This document shows positions 54,124-64,000 of a stretch of 64,000 bases of DNA, piece after piece; the stretch's first letter is position 1, and every line of letters starts with the position of its first letter. Origin of the DNA: Glaciozyma antarctica PI12. Its lineage: Eukaryota > Basidiomycota > Microbotryomycetes > Kriegeriales > Camptobasidiaceae. A program made the position numbers and the translations under genes. The stretch is from NCBI GenBank assembly GCA_002917775.1, contig KZ627158.1:344578-408577 (forward strand), read 5' to 3'. Under the pieces are notes generated by a model. That model searched no databases. It saw only the letters and a list, made by a program, of their open reading frames with translations, and was not told the origin of the DNA.

Positions 54124-57100
54124 ATGAGCTCTTCTCCTTCGTACGCCAACGGTAACGGCAACGACCACTCGTCTCCCCCGCTGTCGCCCACCTCCGCTGA
54201 TGACGAGCCGGCCGATTACGAGGGGAAGCTGAAGCAGGTGCTGGGGTCTGATGCGGGCAAGGAGGACGAGGAGGAGGAGGAGGGGCAGGACGAGTTCGGG
54301 GAATTCGTGTATCACGGCAAGGATGCACCAGGTAGCGACGAGGAGGACGGACGGGAGGCGTACGCGATGCGGCTCAAGGGCGTGCTGGGGAGCGCTGCGT
54401 CTCGTTCGGACGACGGCGCGAGCTCTACCGGAACGCCCAGGAAGCCCAACGTGGTGAACGGAGCTCTCTACTCGCCCCAGATGGTAAGCCGCTCTCGCGG
54501 AACCAGGCCAGAGGGCGTGAGCTCACTCAGGCCCCTCCTCAGCCCTCAACACCCGTCTCTCCTCGGTCAAACGACACCTTCCCCGCTGTCCTTACTCCCT
54601 CACATTCCATCACCGACTCTCTTGCGTCAGCCGCCTTCCCTCGCCGCCCCGCCGCCCATCTGCAGATCTCTCGCCTCCGCTCCATCTCGACCCAGTTCAA
54701 CCGCTTCCCCTCCGCCTCCTCCAGCTCGACACTCTTTGAGCAGCAACGTCGACCAATCCACAGTCCTGCCAGCTCGGGATTCGATCTCCAATCGCGAAGA
54801 TCGTCCGTTTCCAACCTCCACGACCTCCCGCAAGGCTTCGACATCCTCACACCCGACCCCTCTTCGCCTGCTCCGACCTCCTCAGTAGGCGCACACTCTG
54901 CAGAGACCTTCAAGTGGTCCCCGCTGAGACGAATATCGTCGAGGATCTACCCGCCGCGAGGACAGGGAACGACGGGAGGGTTGAACGGAGGCGGAGCGCA
55001 GACGATGGGCGTACCGACGGTGCTCGCTGTGAGCGGGATCATCGCCGTCGGGACGAGTAAGGGATGGGTCATGGTGTTCGATTTTGGGCAGAACTTGCGC
55101 GGAGTATTGGGGACGGACGCGATCGGTGAGCTGCTTTCTGAGTTCGAGTTCGGGAGGAGGGAGCTGACATGGGAGCTTCACCGTCACAGCCAAGGAATCA
55201 GGAGCAGTCACAGCTCTCGCCATCTCCCAAGACCACAGTTTCGTCGCAGTCGGCCACGCCTTCGGCTCTATCCACCTCTACGCACTCGTCAAACCCTCCC
55301 AACCCGCGCGCTCCGTCCCTCCCACGACTCTTCCCCTCGTTTTGACCGGCCGAAAAGAAGGTCACCTCGTCGGCTCACGCATCCTCCACCTCGGCTTCGT
55401 TGGCGCACGCCACACCGCCATCGTCTCGTCCGACGAGACAGGCCTCGCCTTCTACCACTCCCTCGGCAAGGTCCTCATGCTCGCCTCAGTCGACATCATC
55501 CGTATGCTCGGGCGGTACCCCGATTCCCCTTCCTCCTCCTCAAGACTTCCCTCCGACCTCCCAAACGGCGAGACGACGCCCAAGCCCAAGAAACCCTCGA
55601 CGATTCTCGACATGGCCCCACTTCCTCTCGGCCCCGCACCGCATTCGAGTGACTTGCACTCTCTCGTCGCCCTCATGACCCCTACGAAGCTCGTCATCGT
55701 CGGCCTCAAACCTACCCCTCGGACCTGGTGGCGCGCGACGCCTGCGAAGGATGGGAGCGAGCTTGACGGAGCGGACTATTCGCGGAATGGCCTGCTCGCT
55801 TGGTACCCGAGTGTTGTGCCAGTCGAAGGGGGAGGCAGTGTCGGCGCTGAGGAGTGGGGAGGATGGGGAGGACCCCGTGTTGGCGTTTGCGTGGGGGAGG
55901 AAGGTGCGGATGGTCAGGGTGGCGAGAGAGGCGGTGGTGGAGCTGAAAAAGGGGGAGAAGGAGAGTACGCATGTGCCCGATGTTGTCTTTCGGGACGTCG
56001 AGGGGTGGACTTGCGATAGTCCTGTGCTGGGGCTGCAGTGGTACAGCGAGCGGGTGAGTCGTTCTTTCGAGCTCGCTTGCGTTCAGTGACTGACTCTTGG
56101 CTACTGATTTAGGTCGTCTTCGTCCTCACCGCTCGTCACGTCGACGTCTACGACATCCAGACTCGGAAACGGATCGGGCGCGACACGTATAACGTCCTCA
56201 ACGTCGTCTCGCACGACTACTACGCGGGAGCGTTTGACGGTTCAAGACCACACAGTGAAGCCCTCTCCTATGCGGGGAGCTTTCGAGCTCACAAACGGAA
56301 GCTCTTCCTTCTCGTGCGTGATTTTACCGCTTTCACAGCTCAGCACATTCGCTGACGGAGTGGCTTCAGACTCTCTCCGACCTTCGAGCGGGCGCCGTGC
56401 TCTCTTGGGCAGATCGCATCCTCGGCCTCATGCAGCCTGGAACCATCCTCGAGGCGATCGAAGTCACCACCTCCTACCTCCTCGGCCACGTCGACGCCAG
56501 TACCATCGCTCTCCCGGACGACCCCGTCCCTCGTCGCGAGCTCGTCGAGCCCAAGCTCCGTGAGATCCTCGTCGCTTCGCTCGACTTTGTCTTCTCGGAA
56601 GAACGACTTCGCGACGGGAGCCACAACGACGGCGCCCAGATGCAGCGGCTGTTCGAGGGACTCGTCGGGACGTGCGTTCGAGCGTGCTTGGCGACGGGCG
56701 ATATCGACTGGCTCTTCGACGACCTCTACGAGCGGTACGAGCAGAACGGGATCGAAAGCATCTTCCTCGAACGGATCGAGCCTTTCGTCCTCTCGGGATC
56801 GGTCCACGCCTTGCCGCCGAGCGTCAGTCAACGCCTCATCGCGATCCACGAGGAGCGGGGACAATACGAGGCGGCGCAGCGGATCATCTGGCACGTCGAC
56901 CCCGAGTACCTCGACATCAACCAAGCTCTCGGGCTCTGCCAACGCCAAAAGCTCTACGACGCCCTCATCTACGTCTACACGCGATCGATGCACGACTTTA
57001 TTGCGCCAATAGTCGAGCTCCTCGTTCTCCTTCGCCGGATACAGCAACATCGGAAGCAGCGACCTCGGCGAGTTGGCGAAGGCGCCGAGGTCGAGTCGTT

Positions 57101-59318
57101 CCTCGGAGCGAAGATCGAGGAGGACGTCGAAGCGAGTGCGCCGGATGCGTACAAGGTCTACGCCTTCCTCTCGCAGGCGCTCTCGGGACTCTCCTACCCC
57201 TCCAAGGATCCCCTACCCTACGACGAAGCCATTCTCGCCCGCAACTCGATATATTCTTTCCTCTTTTCGGATCGGACACTCGTCTGGCCTGAGAGAGGCG
57301 GGCAGACGGTCGTCACTTCCGACGACGAAGGGAGCGTCGAGCCGCCCTACCCTTACCTCCGCCTCCTCCTCCGATTCGACGCCGAAGCAACGCTCGACGC
57401 CCTCGACCTCGCTTTCGAGGATTCGTACCTCGAGGACGACATCCCTGGCAAACCTCTCAATCGCCAGCTCATCGTCAACCTCCTCCTCGAAGTCATGGGC
57501 TCCGACTCGGACGACTTCACCCCCGTCGATCGCACCTTCCTCCACATCTTCGTCGCTCGAAACCTCCCCAAGTACCCTCAGTATATCGAGCTTCGACCCT
57601 CCGTTCTCCACCGCATCCTCATCGGCCTCGCCACCGACCCCGACCAGAGCACGACGGAGGATCGCCAGCTCGCAGCCGAGTACCTTCTCTCCTCGTATAC
57701 GCCTCATGATGGCGGGGAGATGATCCTCCTCTTCGAGCGGGCGAGCTTCTTCCGCATCCTGCGGTCGATCTATCGAGGCGAGCGGCGCTGGGCAGCCCTC
57801 GCTTCGACGTACCTCCGCGATCCGGATGTCGGCGCCGACATCTTCGACTTCCTTCGCGAGACGCTCAAGCTTGCCAGTCGGTCGAGCGAGGAGCAGCGGC
57901 GGGAGCTCGCCGAGACGATTCTCGAGGCGGTCCCTTCTCTCGTCCAGGCGGATGAGGCGGGGCTTCATTCGACGGCCGACTTGATCGACACCTTTCTTCC
58001 CTCCCACCACGCCGAAGTCATCTCTCGCCTCTCCTCCACCCCTTGGCGCCAGTTCGCCTACCTCCGCTGCCTCCTCGAGCCCGCGACGATCGAAGCCGAC
58101 GCTTCTTCCCCCGTCAAGGATCGAGCCCCGACTACGCAGCTCGATACCTCGCAACGACTCCTCTACCTCTCCCTCCTTTGCACCCACGAACCCTACCACG
58201 TCATCCGCTATCTCGAGTCCGACCCACGGCATCTTACCGACCCGTCGAACGCACTCAAGATCTGCGAGAAGGCCGAAGTCTTTGACGCGCTGATCTGGAT
58301 GATGGACAGGCGAGGCAAGACGAAGGAGGCGCTGGATCGAGTCGACGATACGCTCGAGTCGAGGACCGACCTCCTCGTGCAGACGTTGCTAGGATCGATC
58401 GAGGAGGAGGACGAGGGAGAGGAGGACGGGGAACGACGCACGAGTTTCGTCGCGAGCTCCGCTCCTGCGGACGCTATCCTCGAGCAGATCTCAGCCATCT
58501 CCAAGGTCGCCATCCAGATCTGCGTCACGCGGACGTCAGGAGAAGGTCGAACCGCCGAAATGACGGGGGAGGACCTCTGGTTCCGCCTTCTCTCCTCCCT
58601 CGTCGCGACCGTTCGAGCCGTCCGAGCGATTTGCCCCGCCCCTCCTCGCCCTTCCGACCGCTCTTCGTCCCACCGCCGCGTCTCAGGCGCCTCCATCCTC
58701 ATCCACGGCGAGCCTCAACCTCTCTCCGACCGCGCCTCCGACACCCTCTCCTCCCTCATCCCCACCGCCCTCTCCTCCCTCGTCTCGTCCACCTCGACGC
58801 ACCAAGTCTCGTTCCCAAACCTCATGCGTCGTCTCATCGACTGGAACGCCCGTTCGCCGGCCGTCGACCGCTCGTACGCCGAGTTCAAAGCTATCGTCAC
58901 CTCGATGCTGGACACGTACGTCTTCGAAGGCGACCTCCTCGGGATCACGTCCAAGATCTCGGCACAGGACCTCTTTGCGCACGTCGAGCGGTTCAAGATC
59001 GAGCGCGAGAGCGGATGGAGGCCCGGAGGAGAGCTTTGCGACGAGTGCTGGCAGCCGGTGTGGGGTCCTGAGGGTCAGGGATCTCCGCCTATGAGTCGTT
59101 CGGCGTCGGTGTCGATGGTGGTGGAGACGCTGGGGATGACGGGGAGGCCGAGGATGAAGGAGAGGCCGTCGTTGAAGGGGAAGGAGGTGGAGTGGCCTGA
59201 GGGGACGGGCGTCGAGCCACTGCCGGTGTTGGAGCCGCCGAGGGGGGTGGTTGTGGGGAGGGATGGGAAGGTGTGGCATCAGAGTTGTCATTTGCTGAGG
59301 ACGCACGGTGGGCGTTAG
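54124..59318 (+). CDS. VPS8: CORVET complex subunit Vps8
   Basis: Large Vps8-type tethering subunit for early endosome/vacuole fusion. An acidic N-terminal region (YEGKLKQVLGSDAGKEDEEE) is followed by a Ser/Pro-rich stretch. The beta-propeller part reads VLAVSGIIAVGTSKGWVMVF, DHSFVAVGHAFGSIHLYALV, GHLVGSRILHLGFVGARHTA, IVSSDETGLAFYHSLGKVLM, WTCDSPVLGLQWYSERVVFV and LTARHVDVYDIQTRKRIGRD. An uninterrupted helical C-terminal half (56397-59318) includes WLFDDLYERYEQNGIESIFL and GQYEAAQRIIWHVDPEYLDI, plus RQKLYDALIYVYTRSMHDFI. It ends in a RING-like segment (CDECWQPVW ... WHQSCHLL). The frame shifts by one base at a G5 run (55828-55832), between WYPSVVPVE and EAVSALRSGEDGE. Only about five introns, all in the first half. 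Length about 1,500 residues. Confidence 0.85.
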
Positions 59319-59438
59319 GGGGACGAGGGCGAGCATTAGATACCCTGGTTGTTTAGTTACCCCTTGAACCTCGTTTATTCGGTGGAAAGAATGTCCAATT
59401 GCGCACACAGCATCGTCTACATCAAGAGCCTCGCGACC

Positions 59439-60350
59439 CTACTCTTCTTCATAAGCTCGCCGATGTGCCCTCGCCTCGCGCTTCGCAGTGGCCTTTTCAA
59501 CCGGCGTCTCTAAAAGGCGCTTGTTGACCGCCGTTCCAACCGCACCAGCTTGAGCGATAGCAACGCAAGATCCGAAAGGACCAGCGATGGCGCTGTTGCT
59601 GTAGGAAAGACGTCAGCTCAACCCGAGGAGAAGGGAGCGAAAAACGAACCGACAGCGAACGAGGCAGAGTTTTCCCGTTGCCATCAGTGCAGTCCATTCC
59701 GGCGGGCATCTGAGCAACGAGGGGGAAGGGAGTAGCTTTGGTGCGAGAGAGGGAGCCGACGACTTGGTACGCGCGATGATCAGCGAGAGCGACGAGGAGA
59801 GGGAGAGAGGATGAACTTGGGACGTCCCTTCCAGGGACGTTGGTGACGACTTGCATGGCAACGAAGAAGTTTCCAGTACCGGCAGGAGCGACCGGCGAAA
59901 GCAGACTCAGCGTTGGAGAATGAGAGGAGCGCGAAGAAACTCACATCGCACGAGTAATTATAGCGCCACAAAGGCCCTTCCTTTCCAACGGTGCGGAACC
60001 TTTCGATATCCAAGATACAGCGTTCGCAGAAGACGGACCCTGAGCAGACCGCCAGGATAGGACTGAGCGAGACTGAGGAACGCAGCCCGTTGTCAAGCAG
60101 AGGGCCAGTCAGCTGGGATTCTCGGTCCCCATGTCTTCCGCATTGATGCGCAGGATCAGGATCTCGCCTGCGATGAACCGGTTCGAGTGAGACGATCGAG
60201 GCATGGTGGGGAGGACGCAGGACGAACGAGGCTGGAGCGGGGGTTTGTGCAAGCAGTGAGTCCCGTCCCTCGAGCTTGACGACAACCAGTTCGCATCCTT
60301 CTGTCCCCACGCGGTCGAGACGCGCTGCAAGGCAGCAAGGTGCCAACTGG
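59439..60350 (-). CDS. Egh16/MAS1-like secreted protein (C-terminal part clear, N-terminus unresolved)
   Basis: The conserved C-terminal half of the Egh16-like family is visible over several exons: GPLWRYNYSCD (compare GPY-C-D), VAPAGTGNFFVAMQVVTNVP, SLSRTKATPFPLVAQMPAGM, DCTDGNGK, LCLVRCR and NSAIAGPFGSCVAIAQAGAV, ending in a charged tail HRRAYEEE. Members are secreted, surface-associated proteins first described from plant-infecting fungi; here no host association can be inferred. Two small frame problems occur: one at an A4 run (59669-59673), and one at the exon beginning VAPAG, where no AG acceptor fits. I could not find the start codon or signal peptide, so the right border is approximate. 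The gene may be decayed, or it may carry sequence errors. Confidence 0.55.
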
Positions 60351-60486
60351 CTCCGCCTTGAGCGTCCTCTTGAAACTGGCGGAGGCCGGAGCGAGCAGAG
60401 TGTCCGTCAGCTCCCCCGAAGCAGTACCAGCTTACAATACAGTGAAATACACCATCCTCCCCTCTCAAAACCCAGTTCTCCCCACC

Positions 60487-60930
60487 CTAGTCCCTCGCTA
60501 TCGACCCAGACAATGCCGCGACCTCCCCTCCACCGGGCGCGATCCCCTCTGGCATCACGGCTGTCTCGTCCGTTCCCGCCGGAAAGCTCTGCTGCAGTAT
60601 TGGCTCCTCCTGCGTAGAACTTTCATCAGCTTGCAGGCGAGGAGGGGAGAGGGAGACGCACCGCTGCTGTTTGAGGCGCGTTGGCCATGACGTTCTCAAA
60701 CTGTTTCCACAGGGCGTGGACGGGCTCAAAGACTGCTCCGACTGATACGACGGACTCGATGTTGCGGTTGAGCTGGTTGACGTTGGTCACGCAGCGAGCG
60801 AGGTTCTGAGAGAGGACGGCGTCAACAAAGCTGAGGAGACGCGACGAGGAAGGAAGAGATTGACCTCTGCGATCTCGCCTATGAGTCTGTCACGCTGGAC
60901 ATCAAAAGAAGACTTGTCCGTGTAACTCAT
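60487..60930 (-). CDS. DAD1: DASH complex subunit Dad1
   Basis: Small kinetochore protein of the DASH/Dam1 ring that couples chromosomes to microtubules. The start MSYTDKSSFDVQRDRLIGEI is followed by an intron of 66 bp and then ENLARCVTNVNQLNRNIESV, VSVGAVFEPVHALWKQFENV. These reproduce the Dad1 pattern FexQRDxLIxEI, NxNxLNRxLExvi, sVGxEFxxVxxLWxxF. A variable, acidic tail after a second intron ends SGSIARD. Total about 110 residues, normal for the family. Its start is about 120 bases from that of cyclin H, on the opposite strand. Confidence 0.88.
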
Positions 60931-61054
60931 CCTGTCCTGAGAGTGCCGTGCGCGAGATGGAGGGGAGAAGGGAAAGAGAGAGGAGAGTGCTGTTGTCCTT
61001 CCACCTTCGCTCCCTTCCTCTCAGCCCCAGCAGCTCATTGCCGACTGCTACACG

Positions 61055-62483
61055 ATGGCACGAGAAACCAGCAGATCAGCCACACCGACCTCGAAGCCCG
61101 CTGCTGCCCCAACACCGCTCTACTCCCTCTCCTCCCAGTTCCGGTCCGCCTGCCTCTCTCCCAGCTCGCGTCCTTGGTTGCTCACAGTTGGCTCGCACAG
61201 GAATTGGCGCTATTCGAAGGAGGATTTGGAGGGGATTCGGAGCGACTTGAACACGAAGGCTGTGGAGCGCGTGAGGGGGATGGTCGAGGAGGAGAGGGTG
61301 AGCTGCTTGCTGGTCTGGAGGAAGAGGGAATGGACGTGCGACAAAGTGGAAGGCGAGACGTTCTTCGGAGGAACTGCTGGTGATGGACTCGAAAGATGCG
61401 AGGAGCAGGGCGGCTGGAGTCACCTAGAGGTGCTCAAGACGAGGTAGCTAACTCTCCTCCCTTCGCAGGCTCAGCAGACGACAGCTCCGACCGCTTCGAC
61501 CTCTGCCTCGACCTCTACCACCACCTCCCGATCCACCTCGCCCGCTCCTGCCCCTCCTCCACCCTCCGAGATCCAATACCTCACCGTCGCCGACGAGCTC
61601 AGCCTCGTAACCTACTACCTCACCCAGATTGAAGCTCTCTGCCGCGCCTTCAAGTTCCCCGAGATGGTCTCAGCAACAGCGATGACTTACCTCAAGCGAT
61701 TCTACCTCCGAAACACCTGCATGGACTACCACCCCAAGAACGTCATGTACGTCCTCCCCTCTCCTTCCTTCTCCTCACTGAATCCCGCACACAGGCTCAC
61801 GAGCGTTTTCCTCGCCACCAAAACGGAAAACCACCCCATCTCAATCGATTCCTTCTCCTCCAAAATGGGACCCAACACCTCGCCGACCGACATCCTCTCG
61901 CTCGAATTCCTCGTCAGCCAAAGCCTTCGATTCGAGTACAAAATCCACCACGCACACCTCGCTGCCCGCGGCCTCTTCCTCGACATGCAGGTTCGTCTCT
62001 CTCCCCTTCTTCGTTCGAGCGAAACTGATGAGGAGCAGACGGCGGACCTAGCGCCCGAAGTCGTGCAGGCGGCGTACGAGAAGGCCCAATCCCTTCTCCG
62101 TACCTCGCGGCTCACGGACGTAGAATTCATCTACTCTCCTTCCCAAATCGCTCTCGCCGCTTTCTACCTCGCCGACCCTTCAGCCGTATCCACCTGGCTC
62201 GGGCTAAAGGAAGCTCGGCACGGTGCGAAGGGAGCGGGGGAGTTGGGGCAGGACGAGCTGAGAAAGTGTTTGGAGGATATTGGGGAGGTGGTAAAGGGGA
62301 GAGGGCCGGTTGATAAAGAGAAGGTGACGGAGGTGGATAAGCGGTTGAGGTGGGCGCGGAACCCCGAGAAGGATCCTAAGAGCGCACTGTGAGTCCTTTT
62401 TTTTTTTTCCTACTTGGCGCTTTGGGGCTGAGTTGGTGCGTAGGTATAAGAAGCGGAAAGCAAGAGGAGAGCAAGCGTTATAG
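61055..62483 (+). CDS. CCL1: Cyclin H (Ccl1/Mcs2), CAK-TFIIH subunit
   Basis: Cyclin partner of the Cdk7/Kin28 kinase in TFIIH, needed for RNA polymerase II CTD phosphorylation. Start MARETSRSATPTSKPAAAPT, then PLYSLSSQFRSACLSPSSRP and HRNWRYSKEDLEGIRSDLNT, a cyclin-H N-terminal helix. A Thr/Ser/Pro linker leads to the cyclin box: LTVADELSLVTYYLTQIEAL, CRAFKFPEMVSATAMTYLKR, FYLRNTCMDYHPKNVMLTSV, FLATKTENHPISIDSFSSKM and ILSLEFLVSQSLRFEYKIHH. The second box has YEKAQSLLRTSRLTDVEFIY, SPSQIALAAFYLADPSAVST. The last exon codes YKKRKARGEQAL. Five introns. Tail-to-tail with another TFIIH gene. Confidence 0.92.
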
Positions 62484-62525
62484 GAAGGAGCACGCGTTAT
62501 CGAAAGCGGCGAAACGTCCTGCAGT

Positions 62526-62543
62526 CGACGACGACGACGACGA
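62526..62543. repeat. (CGA)n tract
   Basis: Six CGA units between the 3' ends of CCL1 and TFB1. Confidence 0.7.
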
Positions 62544-62566
62544 TGTATTCGGATAGCATTGTAGCC

Positions 62567-64000
62567 CTACGTCGTTCGAGCATTGTAAAACTGGATAGCG
62601 TTCAAGATCGCCTCTCTCACCGGCTCCAACGCCTGCACCTCATCAGCCTCCTCCCCACCGCTCAAAAAAAGGGAACTCACCGCGTCAACCCTCACCCTCT
62701 CCTCCCCCTCCATCCCCTCCAAAATCCCCCTAATCCTCCTCTCCATCTTCTCCAAACACGCCTTCATCCTCTCCGCCTTCCCCGCCTTCATCGCAGGACT
62801 CGCCAATGCCGCAGCCGAGAGGTCGTTCGCTTTCGCAGGGAGGACGGCGGACCAGAATTGTCGTAGGAACTCGTTGGAGCTGGCTTGGACGCTCGTTAGT
62901 TGTCGGAGGAGAGCGTCGGAGAACCCGCCTACTCGGGAGGGGTTAGAGAGCGCAAAGAGGGGAGGAGGGGACGCACCAGTGTGGAGGTGATCTCGTGCGG
63001 CGCGAGAGGATTTGTGAGAGATGTTAAGAGTCATGAATTCTACTGCTTCTCCCGCTGCAGAGTGATCGACGTAGAACTGCTCGGGGATCAGTGACTGTTC
63101 GAGCGACGGAGGACAGAGACAGACCTCGCCGAGGTTGGGTTCCCAGGAGGCGAAATCCCGCTTCGTGTTGCCGACGACGAGCTCGTGTTCGACGTCTGCC
63201 AGGAGGTCGACGTGCTCTTCGATGATCTCGGAAGCGGCTTTCGTTCGATCTTGGAGGTTGAGCATGATGCGGTCTGAAGAGGCGGGTTCGTTGAGGTCGT
63301 CGAGGACGATATCGTCGTAGTAGCTGTTCCGTGCCTGCAAAGCGCGATGAGCGAGAGTCGGGAGGAATGGTGCGGAGAGCATACACCGGCGTTCCCTGGG
63401 TCGGGACCGAATTGTGATCGTTTCGCTTCCTCGCCGCTGAGAGGCTTGTCAGTGCGGGAAGCGAAGACGAGGGGAAAAGGACGAACAGAGATTGGTTCAA
63501 GAGACGCTCTGAATGCTCGTTAAAGCGGCGCATGAGAGGGAGAGAAGCGCGTTGCCCGCCTGCCCGCATGGTGAAGTCGGCTTGATTGCCCGACTGCGAG
63601 AGGAAGGGCTCAGCACCATGGGGGATGAACGGGAGATGAACGTACATCGTGCTGATCGTCTTGTGTTGCAGCGAGATCCAGGAGGCGGTAGATGTGCTGC
63701 GTTTGAAGGTTCTTTGGTTCCAGATCTGCGAAGCAAAGCGCTTGTGAGATGGCTTCGCGCAGCGAGACGAAGAGACGCACCATCGTCCTCCTCCCCGAGG
63801 TACTGGTCAAAGATGGCGTCGTCCTTGATCGTGTTGACTGCAGCGCGGTTCGTGGTACGGTTCCGGTTGAACAGCTTTGATTGGAAGTAGCGAGTCCAGA
63901 ACTGGTGCTCGTCGAGCTGCGTCCGTCCTCCGAATCAGCTTCGTTCTTCGCTCAATCGCTCGAGAAAGCTCACCGGCTCCGGAACGTTCTCATCGTACGC
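62567..64000 (-). CDS. TFB1: TFIIH subunit Tfb1/p62 (partial, N-terminus off the right edge)
   Basis: Core TFIIH subunit for transcription and nucleotide excision repair. The visible part starts in the second BSD region: FWTRYFQSKLFNRNRTTNRA, TIKDDAIFDQYLGEEDD, DLEPKNLQTQHIYRLLDLAA, FTMRAGGQRASLPLMRRFNE and HSERLLNQSL. These are strong Tfb1/GTF2H1 markers (the RYFQSKLF and FNEHSERLL patterns). Further downstream: ARNSYYDDIVLDDLNEPASS, ALLRQLTSVQASSNEFLRQF and a helical C-terminus ending IQFYNARTT. About six introns. The PH domain, the first BSD domain and the start codon lie beyond 64000. Confidence 0.9.

Noticed and set aside
57213-58232. Long antisense open frame (about 340 codons) inside VPS8
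   Set aside because: It mirrors the coding strand, is full of Glu/Arg/Val as expected for the complement of a GC-rich gene, and has no recognisable domain.
1-64000. CRISPR arrays, bacterial operons, riboswitches
   Set aside because: The genome is eukaryotic with spliced genes; no regularly spaced repeats were seen.

Overview
The window looks like nuclear DNA of a GC-rich basidiomycete yeast, most likely a red yeast of the Microbotryomycetes (Rhodotorula/Rhodosporidium type). The evidence is strong C/G preference at third codon positions, very compact genes, and many introns of about 45-80 bp with GTGAG/GTACG donors, CTGAT/CTAAC branch sites and CAG acceptors. Family identities come from recognised motifs in translated exons; no database was searched and exon borders are read by eye.

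Layout, left to right. 1-6.4 kb: an oxysterol-binding protein (OSH1/2 type, minus, cut by the left edge) divergent from a NoxA-type NADPH oxidase (plus). 7.3-13.5 kb: a UPF0643-type protein, then two MYND zinc-finger paralogues in tail-to-tail inverted orientation. 13.6-19.5 kb: acetate kinase followed by phosphoketolase on the same strand, a two-gene module turning pentose/hexose phosphates into acetyl phosphate and acetate. 19.6-22.4 kb: an aldo/keto reductase (pyridoxal-reductase type) divergent from a short-chain dehydrogenase. 22.5-31 kb: ATG6/Beclin divergent from MED14, then the Golgi coiled-coil protein COY1/CASP. 32.1-36.1 kb: mitochondrial D-lactate dehydrogenase and an F-box/leucine-rich-repeat-like protein. 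36.6-43.7 kb: a membrane protein of unknown function, an SLC10A7/Rch1-type carrier and the GARP subunit VPS53. 44.2-46.9 kb: a pogo-like DNA transposon. 47.1-51.9 kb: a small secreted/GPI-type protein, SEC61 alpha and a FAR1-like DNA-binding protein. 52.3-59.3 kb: a second F-box-like gene divergent from VPS8. 59.4-64 kb: an Egh16/MAS1-like secreted protein, DASH subunit DAD1, cyclin H and the TFIIH subunit TFB1 (cut by the right edge).

Most genes are unlinked housekeeping functions: membrane traffic (OSH, VPS53, VPS8, COY1, SEC61, ATG6), transcription (MED14, cyclin H, TFB1) and metabolism. Two sets look functionally linked: acetate kinase with phosphoketolase, and cyclin H with TFB1, which are both TFIIH subunits.

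A cross-cutting observation is that about ten otherwise well-conserved reading frames each need a small frame correction, mostly beside homopolymer runs. The paralogue pair and family motifs make these visible. Sequencing or assembly error is the simplest explanation, so the protein descriptions here follow the conserved frame and say where the frame breaks. No convincing wholly new system was found; the better leads are the inverted MYND pair, the FAR1/SAM-like protein and the phosphoketolase-acetate kinase module.
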